From an uncultured Chloroflexales bacterium (lineage in GTDB: Bacteria; Chloroflexota; Chloroflexia; Chloroflexales; Chloroflexaceae), in the NCBI GenBank assembly GCA_937925925.1, contig CALANA010000093.1:1-33394 (forward strand): a DNA stretch of 33,394 nucleotides, written 5' to 3'. Made by a program: the position numbers and the translations under genes. Every line of letters starts with the position of its first letter. The first letter of the stretch is position 1. Positions 23,975-31,912 of the stretch are shown piece by piece. The notes under the pieces were generated by a model. That model was given only the letters and a program-made list of their open reading frames with translations, was not told the origin of the DNA and did not search any database.

Positions 23975-25615
23975 ATGTCCCCTCTGACACTTGATTCGCG
24001 TCAATTAGAGACCCTCAGCCAGCTTCTGGTAGCTGGTGGCTACTATGATGTGACCGAATTGCTGCAAGCGTCCCTGGAACGTCTGGTGGCGTTCTGGCCG
24101 GCCCAGGCGGGTATGCTCATTTATCATACGCCGCATGGAGAAATCATACGTTTGGAACATGGCCCGCTTGATCACGAAGCACGTACTCTGATCGAACAGG
24201 CGCGTACCGACTCGGCCCGTCGTGCCAGTGGGAATGAGCCAACGATTGGATATTATTCACTTGAAGATGGGCGTGAATTACTCGAGTTACCCTTACAAAG
24301 CAGTGGACAGGGAGTGGGCCTGCTCCATCTGGTAGTCACCGAAACCAACCTGGAAAAACAGGCGGGCTTACCAACCAACCTGAAAGCGGAAGAGGATTTG
24401 CTGATCCTCCTGGTGCGAGCGATTGGCGGTGAAGCGGATAAACTGGCCATGTTACGTCGAGCTGAACGTGATTTGCGCGAGCTGCATCTCTTGTACGAAA
24501 TCGGCCAGTCGCTCTCGATGAATCTCGATCTTTCCAGTCTCTTGAATGACATCAAGCAGCGGGTGCCGCAAGTTGTTGGCGCTGAACGCTGCTCGATCTT
24601 TATTCTGGATGAGGAACGCAACGAACTCGTTCTTGAGATTTTGAATCAAACGCAAGAACTGCGTATGCCGGCTGATAAAGGCATCGCCGGCTGGGTAGCC
24701 TCGCATGGCATCGGGCAGATTGTCAACGATGTACGGCAAGATCCACGCTGGTATGATGGGATTGGCCGTGAGGTGGACTTTGTCACCCGCTCGATCCTGT
24801 GTGTGCCGATGCGCGTGAAGGATCGTATGATCGGAGTGATGCAATTGCTCAATAAGCGCAATGGAGCGCTCTTCACCGACCAGGATATGCAGTTGCTGAC
24901 CACGTTGGCATCACAGGCCGGGATTGCAATAGAGAATGCGCGTCTCTATCAGAGCTTGAAGCAAGAACGCGATCGCCTGCTGACCAAGGAGGAAGAAGTA
25001 CGGCACGCGATTGCGCGAGATCTCCACGATGGCCCCACCCAGAGTATTGCCGCCATTGCCATGAATATCGAGTTTATCAAACGGTTGCTCACGGCCATGC
25101 CCGAACGTGTCAGTGCTGAACTCGATATACTCTCCGAACTGGTGAACAAAACCAGCTATGACATTCGGACGTTGTTGTTCGAGTTGCGCCCGCTGGGGTT
25201 AGAAACGCAAGGGTTGCTGGTTACGCTGCAGCAGTATGTTGCGCGCTGGCGCGATTTTTCTGGAAGTGGTATTCAATTGCGCCTGGAAGCTCCCGCTACT
25301 ATCCCGTCCCTATCCCATGAAACCGAGGCCGCTACTTTTATGATTGTGCAGGAGGCAGTCAATAATGCGCGTAAATATGCCGAATCACCCGAAATTACGA
25401 TCTACCTGTATGCCGAAGAAGATCATTTAATCGTCAGTGTGCGTGATCGTGGCCAGGGATTTGATGTGGCTCGTATCGAAACCAGTCGCACAGTGCGTAA
25501 TAATCTGGGCTTGCTGAATATGAAGGAACGGGCACGTTTGATCGGAGCTGACTTGCGCATCCGTTCTGAAATAGGAGTTGGCACGACAGTGGAGTTACGG
25601 TTGCCGCTGGCATAG
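23975..25615 (+). CDS. GAF-domain sensor histidine kinase (NarX/DegS type)
   Basis: A 546-residue soluble kinase. The first 150 residues form a divergent GAF-like region (QAGMLIYHTPHGEIIRLEHG), then a heptad-rich linker and a clear GAF domain at about 180-325 (AERCSIFILDEERNELVLEI, DKGIAGWVASHGIGQIVNDV, SILCVPMRVKDRMIGVMQLL). The HisKA_3 box is IARDLHDGPTQSIAAIAMNI, with His351 as acceptor. The ATPase domain has EAVNNARKYAES, SVRDRGQGFDV and NLGLLNMKERARLIGADLRI. There is no membrane segment. A NarL-type partner is expected but none is adjacent, so it is an orphan here. The ATG at 23975 is chosen over a GTG at 23942 because GAGG lies just before it. Confidence 0.88.
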   Translation: MSPLTLDSRQLETLSQLLVAGGYYDVTELLQASLERLVAFWPAQAGMLIYHTPHGEIIRLEHGPLDHEARTLIEQARTDSARRASGNEPTIGYYSLEDGRELLELPLQSSGQGVGLLHLVVTETNLEKQAGLPTNLKAEEDLLILLVRAIGGEADKLAMLRRAERDLRELHLLYEIGQSLSMNLDLSSLLNDIKQRVPQVVGAERCSIFILDEERNELVLEILNQTQELRMPADKGIAGWVASHGIGQIVNDVRQDPRWYDGIGREVDFVTRSILCVPMRVKDRMIGVMQLLNKRNGALFTDQDMQLLTTLASQAGIAIENARLYQSLKQERDRLLTKEEEVRHAIARDLHDGPTQSIAAIAMNIEFIKRLLTAMPERVSAELDILSELVNKTSYDIRTLLFELRPLGLETQGLLVTLQQYVARWRDFSGSGIQLRLEAPATIPSLSHETEAATFMIVQEAVNNARKYAESPEITIYLYAEEDHLIVSVRDRGQGFDVARIETSRTVRNNLGLLNMKERARLIGADLRIRSEIGVGTTVELRLPLA

Positions 25616-25995
25616 CGCGTGGTTAGAGCAGCGTGATCCCGGAATGGATAGTGCTGCGATTCTGTGGAATGCATCTGGTTGCATGCACTCCATAGAGCCG
25701 CTGTGGTTGCTCCCCTTACTCTCCTCCAGTCAGAACGATTGCGGACGCGGTGAAGCTTACCCCCGCCAACGAATGGCTAACGAATAAATGAATAGTACTA
25801 CAATGAGACTTCGTCGCGGCGGGGGTACGGGGGAGTGCGGCCCCGCCCATGTTCCCGTTCTGGTGCGGCGCGGCTTCGCTGCGCCCTTCCCCCCCGGCCC
25901 CTTGCGGGGGGTGCGGCGGAGAGGCGTTGCATGCAGCGCCTCTCCACCCCTCTCACCATCTCTTTCCAGCGGTGCTTATAATTTGCAGCGCAAAG
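25616..25995. other. Intergenic GC-rich region with hairpin
   Basis: No gene is supported. The stretch 25810-25945 is very rich in G and C runs and contains a perfect 8-bp hairpin GAGAGGCG/CGCCTCTC (25919-25944) around a TTGCATGCAG loop. Its position after the kinase gene and before the fumarase promoter would suit a transcription barrier. It is similar in style, not in sequence, to the unit at 10394. Confidence 0.45.
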
Positions 25996-26024
25996 TTGAC
26001 ACATCAGGCATCCCTTGCGATAAT
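25996..26024 (+). promoter_or_regulatory. Promoter of the fumarase gene
   Basis: TTGACA (25996-26001) and GATAAT (26019-26024) are 17 bases apart, about 130 bases before the start codon at 26157. Confidence 0.65.
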
Positions 26025-26156
26025 CAGGTTGACCAGCAGGTATGGTACAGGTGATGCACGGTCGTCCTGATAAAACAGAGACACGGAGCCTGAATGTGGT
26101 GGTCGCATCGGGCACAATTCGTATGGATAAGCAGACGCAAAGAAGCGAGGGGTACA

Positions 26157-27581
26157 ATGACAGAGTCTTATCGCATTGAAAAGGATTCACTGGGAGAAAT
26201 GCAGGTACCGGCAGACGCGCTGTATGGTGCCCAGACCCAGCGAGCAGTGTTGAACTTTCCCATCAGTGGCATACGCTTCTCACGCCCGTTTATCAAGGCC
26301 CTGGGGATTGTCAAGCAGGCAGCCGCCCAGGCTAACCGGGATATGGGCTTGCTCGACCAGGAGAAGGCAGCGGTAATCATTGAGAGCGCCCAGCAAGTGA
26401 TCGATGGCGGGCTTGATGATCAGTTCGTGCTAGACATCTTTCAAACGGGCAGTGGTACCTCAACCAATATGAACGCGAATGAGGTCATTGCTAATCTCTG
26501 TACCGAGAAAATGAGTGGGGATCGTGGCAGCAAGCTCATTCATCCCAACGATCACGTCAATATGTCGCAATCATCCAACGACGTCATTCCCACGGCCATG
26601 CATGTTGCTGCTCGTGTGTCGATCGAACACGAGTTGGTACCCGCCCTGAGTGCGTTGCATGATGCACTACAGGCCAAGGCAACCGAATTCGATGATGTAT
26701 TGAAGAGTGGCCGTACTCACTTGATGGACGCGACTCCAGTGCGATTGGGGCAGGAGTTTGCGGGCTATGCGACCCAGGTGCGCAAAGGTATACAGCGTGT
26801 GCAGGCGGCCTCGAATGAACTGGCTGAACTGCCACTCGGTGGGACAGCAACAGGTACCGGGATTAACTGCCCACTAGGCTTCCCAGAAAAAGCAATAGCG
26901 TACATTAGCGCAACGACCGGGCTGTCGTTTCACGAAGCCGAGAACCATTTTGAGGCCCAGGCCGCCAAGGATGCCTATGTCAACGCGGCAGGCGCGCTCA
27001 ACACGCTGGCCGTCTCGCTCATGAAAATTGTCAATGACCTGCGCCATCTCTCCAGTGGCCCGACCAGTGGCCTGGCCGAGATTCGCTTGCCCGCCATTCA
27101 GCCCGGTTCATCGATCATGCCGGGCAAGGTCAATCCCGTGATGAGCGAGGCGGTCATGATGGTCTGTGCCCGGGTTATGGGCAACCATACTACGATCACG
27201 ATCAGTGGTACCCACGGCAATTTTGAACTGAACGTGATGATGCCAGTGATGGCCCACGCTATGCTGGAAAGCATTAGTATCCTGACCGGTGCCTGCAATG
27301 CGTTTCGGATTAACTGTCTGGAGGGTATTGAAGCTGACCGTGAACGCTGCCGCGAGTTGCTCGAGTTAAATCCATCGATCGCCACCGCGCTTAACAGTGC
27401 GATTGGCTATGATCAGGCGGCGAAAGTCGCCAAGAAATCGGCCAGCGAGCGTAAATCTGTGCGTGAGGCGGCCAAAGAAATGGGCTTGCTCTCCGACGAG
27501 CAACTGGATGAGTATCTGAATGTGCGTGATATGACCGAACCAGGTATTCCCGGTAGCGGTCCGGTTGGTGGTGGTGGCTAA
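26157..27581 (+). CDS. fumC: Class II fumarate hydratase
   Basis: A 474-residue member of the fumarase/aspartase superfamily, interconverting fumarate and malate. The signature GSSIMPGKVNPV is at 317-328; other active-site segments are TGSGTSTNMNANEV (97-110), HPNDHVNMSQSSNDVIPTAM and GRTHLMDATPVRLGQE with catalytic His188. Fumarase is preferred over aspartase because of SQSSND, GGTATGTGIN and the closing SAIGYDQAAKVAKKSASE, although the STNMN and HPNDHVN spellings are shared with aspartases. The C-terminus carries a short Gly-rich tail. The start at 26157 follows GCGAGGGG; earlier in-frame codons are not conserved. Besides the TCA cycle, fumarase serves the 3-hydroxypropionate bicycle in phototrophic Chloroflexota. 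Confidence 0.9.
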   Translation: MTESYRIEKDSLGEMQVPADALYGAQTQRAVLNFPISGIRFSRPFIKALGIVKQAAAQANRDMGLLDQEKAAVIIESAQQVIDGGLDDQFVLDIFQTGSGTSTNMNANEVIANLCTEKMSGDRGSKLIHPNDHVNMSQSSNDVIPTAMHVAARVSIEHELVPALSALHDALQAKATEFDDVLKSGRTHLMDATPVRLGQEFAGYATQVRKGIQRVQAASNELAELPLGGTATGTGINCPLGFPEKAIAYISATTGLSFHEAENHFEAQAAKDAYVNAAGALNTLAVSLMKIVNDLRHLSSGPTSGLAEIRLPAIQPGSSIMPGKVNPVMSEAVMMVCARVMGNHTTITISGTHGNFELNVMMPVMAHAMLESISILTGACNAFRINCLEGIEADRERCRELLELNPSIATALNSAIGYDQAAKVAKKSASERKSVREAAKEMGLLSDEQLDEYLNVRDMTEPGIPGSGPVGGGG

Positions 27582-27770
27582 TTCGACTGTCCGTTCAAGC
27601 AGGTACAGGCGCATCTTGGATACATCCTGAGGTTCGCACGTCTGTCAGGACAGCGCATCTCCGCTTACTAAACGAGGGTACAGCAGCGGTACAGTAGATG
27701 CTTATCCGGTATACAAAAATGGCCCCGCTGCTGTGCCTTTACCAGCGCACTTCTCTTAACCGTCAGAGCT

Positions 27771-27910
27771 GACGCGGTTGCTCCAGGCTGACGTCTTTTT
27801 CGCCTGCAGCAGCAGAGATGCTCTGTTATGTTCCATTTTTCACCTCCGGTGAAAAATGGAACATAACTTATTCATGGTTCCAGCACAGGTCAGCCCAGGT
27901 TTGAACCGTC
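27771..27910. mobile_element. Palindromic-end intergenic repeat, copy 7
   Basis: The left end GACGCGGTTGCTCCAGGCTG is mirrored by the right end, whose reverse complement starts GACGGTTCAAACCTGGGCTG. The centre is a perfect 20-bp hairpin (27825-27844 with 27848-27867, loop TCC). The left half carries the family word TTTTTCGCCTGCAGCAGCAG. It lies in the 845-base spacer between fumarase and the nucleoside hydrolase, which has no credible gene. Confidence 0.7.
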
Positions 27911-27915
27911 ATTTT

Positions 27916-27942
27916 GGCGGGGGTGAAACCAGATTGGTATTA
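27916..27942 (-). repeat. Solo end of the ATACC foldback family
   Basis: Read on the minus strand this is TAATACCAATCTGGTTTCAC, then CCCCGCC, closely like the ends of the elements at 6776 and 9907. No partner end was found nearby, so it may be a remnant. Confidence 0.35.
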
Positions 27943-28087
27943 ACCGTGACGATGCAGGTTCACTGCATGTAGATCTAAGTAGGTATCAATAAGTTTTTGT
28001 CACTTCAGCGAACTGTCACAAACCACATGCCCCATCAGGAAGCGCTACACAGAACAACCCCTATAGCACGAACAAATTGATACCTAC

Positions 28088-28168
28088 AGGACGTACGCCG
28101 TCGCGTGAACCCAACGTTCCTTCGACTACGCTCAGGACAAGAGGTGAACAGACCACCGCGTACGTCCT
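28088..28168. mobile_element. Palindromic-end intergenic repeat, copy 8 (short)
   Basis: AGGACGTACGC (28088-28098) is perfectly inverted at 28158-28168; the flanking GTCG and CACC bases extend the family ends. The interior contains CCTTCGACTACGCTCAGGA, a word common in many bacterial intergenic regions, instead of the usual core. The remaining spacer to 28426 is AT-rich, with no gene seen. Confidence 0.55.
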
Positions 28169-28426
28169 GACTTACTTAAAACGAAATCCTTATGTCTGTT
28201 ACCGGGTTACGTTTGTGCTAATTATAGTAGTATTATTACCTATCGTGGTACCAGTACCAGAGAACCATAGACATGTGAGCGCAAAAATGGTATGTATTAA
28301 GAGCAAGTTATAGGAACCTGGCCGACAATGCTTGCAAAGTGCCTGCCAGGAGGATGTTCGGAAAGAACCTGCATCATACCGTAGACTCGTCTGATAGACA
28401 GTGCTGATAGTAGTACAACGTTGCTT

Positions 28427-29593
28427 ATGCGAACAAAGCTGCAAAAAAACTTCAATTGCGCTGCGCTTCTTCTAACGCTTTCGTTAAGCGTCGCCACCTC
28501 CACCACTGACACTGATACCGCATCGTCATCATCAGCTATACCACTGTTTGTTGATACCGATCTGGGTGTTGATGATGCAGTGGCGATCGCCTGGTTGCTC
28601 AACAACCGTTCGGCCACCATACTGGGCTTTAGTACCGTTGCTGGTAACACGACGGTAGAAAATGCCACGGCGAATCTGCTCACACTGCTTGCCAGTGCCG
28701 ATCGGCTGGATTTACCGGTTACTCTGGGCAGTGCTACACCCCTGGAATTTCCCGCCACCCGTATCGGTGCCTTTGTTCACGGGCCGGATGGCCTGTGGTT
28801 TAACCAGCAATCGCACGATCTCACACAGATACCCACCGATGCGCCGGCCGCGATCGCTGCGGCTGCCCGCGCTCAGCCTGATCTAACACTGATTGCGCTG
28901 GGGCCGCTTACGAATGTTGCACGGGCTGTGCAGCAGTTTCCATCTGATCTGGCGCACAAACGACTGGTTGCGCTGGTTGGTGCCCAGAAGATGGGCAATA
29001 CAACGCCTGTAGCCGAATTTAATAGCTATGTTGACCCGCATGCGCTAGACATCGTGCTGGGCAGCGACCTTGATGTCACCCTGATCACACGTGAGGCCTT
29101 TGTCCAGCTTCAGGTCGATGCTGTTCTATTTCCGCGTCGTCTGAGTCAACGGGGTGATCGGTTAGGGCAGTTGCTTGCTGCCAGTCTTACACCCTACCTG
29201 CAATTCCAGACGGACAGGGACGAACGCCCGCAGCGCGATGCTGCTCGCCAGCGGCGGCGTTCTGTTGCGATCCCGGATGCAGCGGCGGTGATCTATGCCC
29301 TGCATCCTGAACTGGGCCGCAGTACCTCGGCGCTGGTAAAGGTTATGACTGCGGCCAGTTTGAGCCGGGGCCAGACAATTATCGGCACCGAGTTGAGTGC
29401 CAGAATACCAATGATCGCCACCGATGCCGAGCTATCGGCGCTGGCAGAACAGGCATTTCTGCCCGATTTCGACTTCAACACCGCACTGATGGCTATTTTG
29501 CAGCGTCAGCCCGATAATGCGCATGTTGTACTGAATGTTGATGGTCGGGCAATGAGTCGCATACTCGAACGGGGGTTAATGCGTTCAACCTGA
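28427..29593 (+). CDS. Inosine-uridine-preferring nucleoside hydrolase, probably exported
   Basis: A 388-residue nucleoside hydrolase splitting the N-glycosidic bond of ribonucleosides. The calcium/ribose motif DTDLGVDDA is at 43-51; NVARAVQQFP follows GPLT, and AEFNSYVDPHALDIVLGSD and IPDAAAVIYAL are further family sites. Unlike cytosolic members, which begin almost directly with the DTDxGxDD strand, this one has a 36-residue lead with a hydrophobic core (CAALLLTLSLSVATS), so it is likely secreted or membrane-bound. No good ribosome binding site precedes the ATG at 28427. It lies 52 bases ahead of the diterpene cyclase gene on the same strand and may belong to that operon. Confidence 0.85.
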   Translation: MRTKLQKNFNCAALLLTLSLSVATSTTDTDTASSSSAIPLFVDTDLGVDDAVAIAWLLNNRSATILGFSTVAGNTTVENATANLLTLLASADRLDLPVTLGSATPLEFPATRIGAFVHGPDGLWFNQQSHDLTQIPTDAPAAIAAAARAQPDLTLIALGPLTNVARAVQQFPSDLAHKRLVALVGAQKMGNTTPVAEFNSYVDPHALDIVLGSDLDVTLITREAFVQLQVDAVLFPRRLSQRGDRLGQLLAASLTPYLQFQTDRDERPQRDAARQRRRSVAIPDAAAVIYALHPELGRSTSALVKVMTAASLSRGQTIIGTELSARIPMIATDAELSALAEQAFLPDFDFNTALMAILQRQPDNAHVVLNVDGRAMSRILERGLMRST

Positions 29594-29645
29594 TGCCCGA
29601 CCTGTGTTCGCTGGTGTGTTCTCGCTCTCTATGAAAGGTCAGATT

Positions 29646-31163
29646 ATGGATCGTATTACCGATATATTGCTGACTGACCTGCGTCATCTTATTGCTGACC
29701 TGGGTAAAGGCGGAGGCATGATCAGTCCTTCGATCTACGACACAGCCCAGGTGCTGCGCATGGCCCCCCCGGCAGAGGATGTCTGGCCGGCCATAAACTG
29801 GCTGTTGGAACAGCAACAGCCTGATGGCGGTTGGGGCAACCCGGCCGTACCCCTGGCGCGTGATCTCTCTACTCTGGCCGCAGTCCTGGCGCTACAGGCT
29901 TACAACCAGCGCAAAACAACCCACGCCGCTATCCAGGCTGGACTGGCTTTCTTGCGCCGACAGGCTCATCAATGGGAACATCCGCTTCCTGATGATCTGC
30001 CTGTCGGCATTGAGTTGTTGTTGCCTTGCCTGCTCGAAGAAGCGGCGTTGATGGATTTGCACCTCTCGCACGAACCCTATGCCGCGCTCGTTAATCTGGG
30101 CAACCGTCGCCGGCGTATGATTGCGCAGCTACCGCTCCAGGCGGGTACCACTGCCGTGCATTCCTGGGAAGCCTTCGGCACTGTGCCCGACCCGACGCTG
30201 ATCGACGGATCGGGGGGCATCGGCCACAGCCCGGCGGCCACAGCGGCCTGGCTTCGCGCTGCAGATAGACAGCCTGATCTGGCCGACGCCTGCGCCTCGG
30301 CGCGGCATTATCTCGAACAGGCGGCTGCGGCCACGGGTGTCAATATACCTGGTGTTGTCCCGACTGCCTGGCCGATTACGCGCTTTGAGCAGTCATTTGT
30401 ATTATATGCCCTGGTCATTGCTGCATTAATTGATCATCCTGCATTGCAAGCTGTGATCAAACCACAGATTGCTGATCTTGCCCTGGCACTACGCTCGTCA
30501 GGTCTTGGATACAGTGATTTTTTTGTGGCTGATGGCGACGATACGGCGGTAGCATTGGGTGTACTTCAAGCAACTGGTGCTAAAGTCGATCATGGTATGC
30601 TAAAACAGTATCAACAAGATACCCATTTCTGTACATATTTCGGTGAACTTCAGCCTTCTTTGTCAGTCACAGCGCGTGCAGTACATACGTTGCGACTTAT
30701 GGGTATAGAGACGAACCAGCCACAGACATATTTGATTGAATATCAACAAGCTGATGGCCGCTGGTCTGGTGATAAATGGAATGGTTCCTGGATATGCACC
30801 ACCTGTCAGATACTGATTGCATTGAACGGCAGCGGACAAAACAGGATCATTGAACGTGGGATACAGTGCTTGCTGGATCATCAACATCCTGATGGTGGAT
30901 GGGGCACATCAGGTTCTGCTCATGAAGAAACCGCCTATGTTGTTCTGGCATTACGAGCGTTGCGCAATCAACATATGTTTCTTCCAGTTTGGGAGCATGC
31001 ACTGCAGCGTGCTGAACAATGGATGCGGCACGAGTATCGCCCCTTTGATCAACGTGGTACAAAGATCTGGGTTGCAAAAGAGACATACCGACCAGAGCGC
31101 TTTGCCCGTGCTATTGAACTTGCCGCAACATTCCCGCAAACCCCTGTTATCGAGGCAGATTGA
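29646..31163 (+). CDS. Class II diterpene cyclase (copalyl/kolavenyl diphosphate synthase type)
   Basis: A 505-residue alpha-barrel terpene cyclase. The DxDD acid motif is DGDD at 296-299, in FFVADGDDTAVALGVL; SPSIYDTAQVLR (27-38) matches the SxYDTA box of class II diterpene cyclases. QW-type repeats occur at QPDGGWG (58-64), QQADGRWSGDKWNGSW (367-382) and HPDGGWG (414-420). The length matches bacterial copalyl, tuberculosinyl and kolavenyl diphosphate synthases, and is shorter than squalene-hopene cyclases (about 630). It should protonate geranylgeranyl diphosphate to a bicyclic diphosphate; product stereochemistry is not predictable. AAAGG precedes the ATG at 29646. Its second half is visibly more AT-rich than the neighbouring genes. 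Confidence 0.85.
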   Translation: MDRITDILLTDLRHLIADLGKGGGMISPSIYDTAQVLRMAPPAEDVWPAINWLLEQQQPDGGWGNPAVPLARDLSTLAAVLALQAYNQRKTTHAAIQAGLAFLRRQAHQWEHPLPDDLPVGIELLLPCLLEEAALMDLHLSHEPYAALVNLGNRRRRMIAQLPLQAGTTAVHSWEAFGTVPDPTLIDGSGGIGHSPAATAAWLRAADRQPDLADACASARHYLEQAAAATGVNIPGVVPTAWPITRFEQSFVLYALVIAALIDHPALQAVIKPQIADLALALRSSGLGYSDFFVADGDDTAVALGVLQATGAKVDHGMLKQYQQDTHFCTYFGELQPSLSVTARAVHTLRLMGIETNQPQTYLIEYQQADGRWSGDKWNGSWICTTCQILIALNGSGQNRIIERGIQCLLDHQHPDGGWGTSGSAHEETAYVVLALRALRNQHMFLPVWEHALQRAEQWMRHEYRPFDQRGTKIWVAKETYRPERFARAIELAATFPQTPVIEAD

Positions 31164-31843
31164 TGAGAATACATGCGGTCATTCTTGATCGGGATAACAC
31201 CCTGATGCGTTTTGATCCCCAGGCTGTCGCTTGTCTGGAAGCACAGATCGCCAACATTGCTCCGCAGTTGCCAGACCATGCCGTGCTGGATCTGTGGCAA
31301 CACTGGCCGGGTTCCTGGCCCCAACACCCGGAGGACGAACCGGCTTTCTGGCGGGCGTTCTGGGGCACACTGGCGGTACAACATAAGCTGAATGCTGCCC
31401 AGGAGCAGGCTCTGGGTGCGATCGGGGCTTTCTATCAGACCTGTTTTGTCGCTTTTCCAGATGCCTTGCCCTGCTTGCAGGCACTCAAAACGCAGGGTCT
31501 GCGTCTGGCAGTGCTGACTAACTTTGAACTGCCGAGTGTCGCCCGTACGCTGGAGTATGTGGGGATTGACCCGACGCTCTTTGACGTAACCCTGTCAAGC
31601 GCGACCCTTGGTTTGCGTAAGCCTGATCCCCGCGTCTTCGCCGCAGTTGCCAGAGATCTGGGCGTATCGCGCTCAGCCTGTGTGTTTGTAGACGACCTGG
31701 CTGAACATGTGCGGGCTGCCCGTGCCAGCGGGATGCGGGCTTTCTTGCTTGACCGTACGCGCACCAGTTCTGATTTTGAAGCAGGTGTCCTCTCCACACT
31801 AACTGCACTCCCGGCCTGGTGTATCCGCTTGCAGCCCGAGTGA
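31163..31843 (+). CDS. HAD-superfamily phosphatase
   Basis: A 226-residue haloacid dehalogenase-type hydrolase. Motif I is ILDRDNTLM with nucleophile Asp9 and Asp11, motif II is AVLTNFELP, motif III includes Lys in GLRKPDPRVF, and motif IV is CVFVDDLAEHV. The DxDxT form indicates a phosphatase rather than a dehalogenase. A helical cap lies between motifs I and II. The start ATG overlaps the cyclase stop (TGATG), so the two are translationally coupled. Given the neighbours, a role in removing phosphate from a terpenyl monophosphate or diphosphate is plausible but inferred; a general phosphatase of the phosphoglycolate type is the alternative. Confidence 0.85.
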   Translation: MRIHAVILDRDNTLMRFDPQAVACLEAQIANIAPQLPDHAVLDLWQHWPGSWPQHPEDEPAFWRAFWGTLAVQHKLNAAQEQALGAIGAFYQTCFVAFPDALPCLQALKTQGLRLAVLTNFELPSVARTLEYVGIDPTLFDVTLSSATLGLRKPDPRVFAAVARDLGVSRSACVFVDDLAEHVRAARASGMRAFLLDRTRTSSDFEAGVLSTLTALPAWCIRLQPE

Positions 31844-31912
31844 CCCATGCTGTGCCACTGTTGATAGTCTTACATTACAACGTTTTTTTGACTGTTAGAA
31901 GGAGCCTGTGTT

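Noticed and set aside
26157..27581. Aspartate ammonia-lyase as the product
   Set aside because: STNMN and HPNDHVN resemble aspartase, but SQSSND, GGTATGTGIN and the C-terminal region fit class II fumarase better.
28121..28139. CCTTCGACTACGCTCAGGA as a specific regulatory site
   Set aside because: From general knowledge this word recurs in intergenic DNA of many bacteria, so it is not specific to this locus.
29646..31163. Squalene-hopene cyclase
   Set aside because: It is more than 100 residues too short, has the SxYDTA box and DGDD form of diterpene cyclases, and sits beside an Rv3378c homologue.
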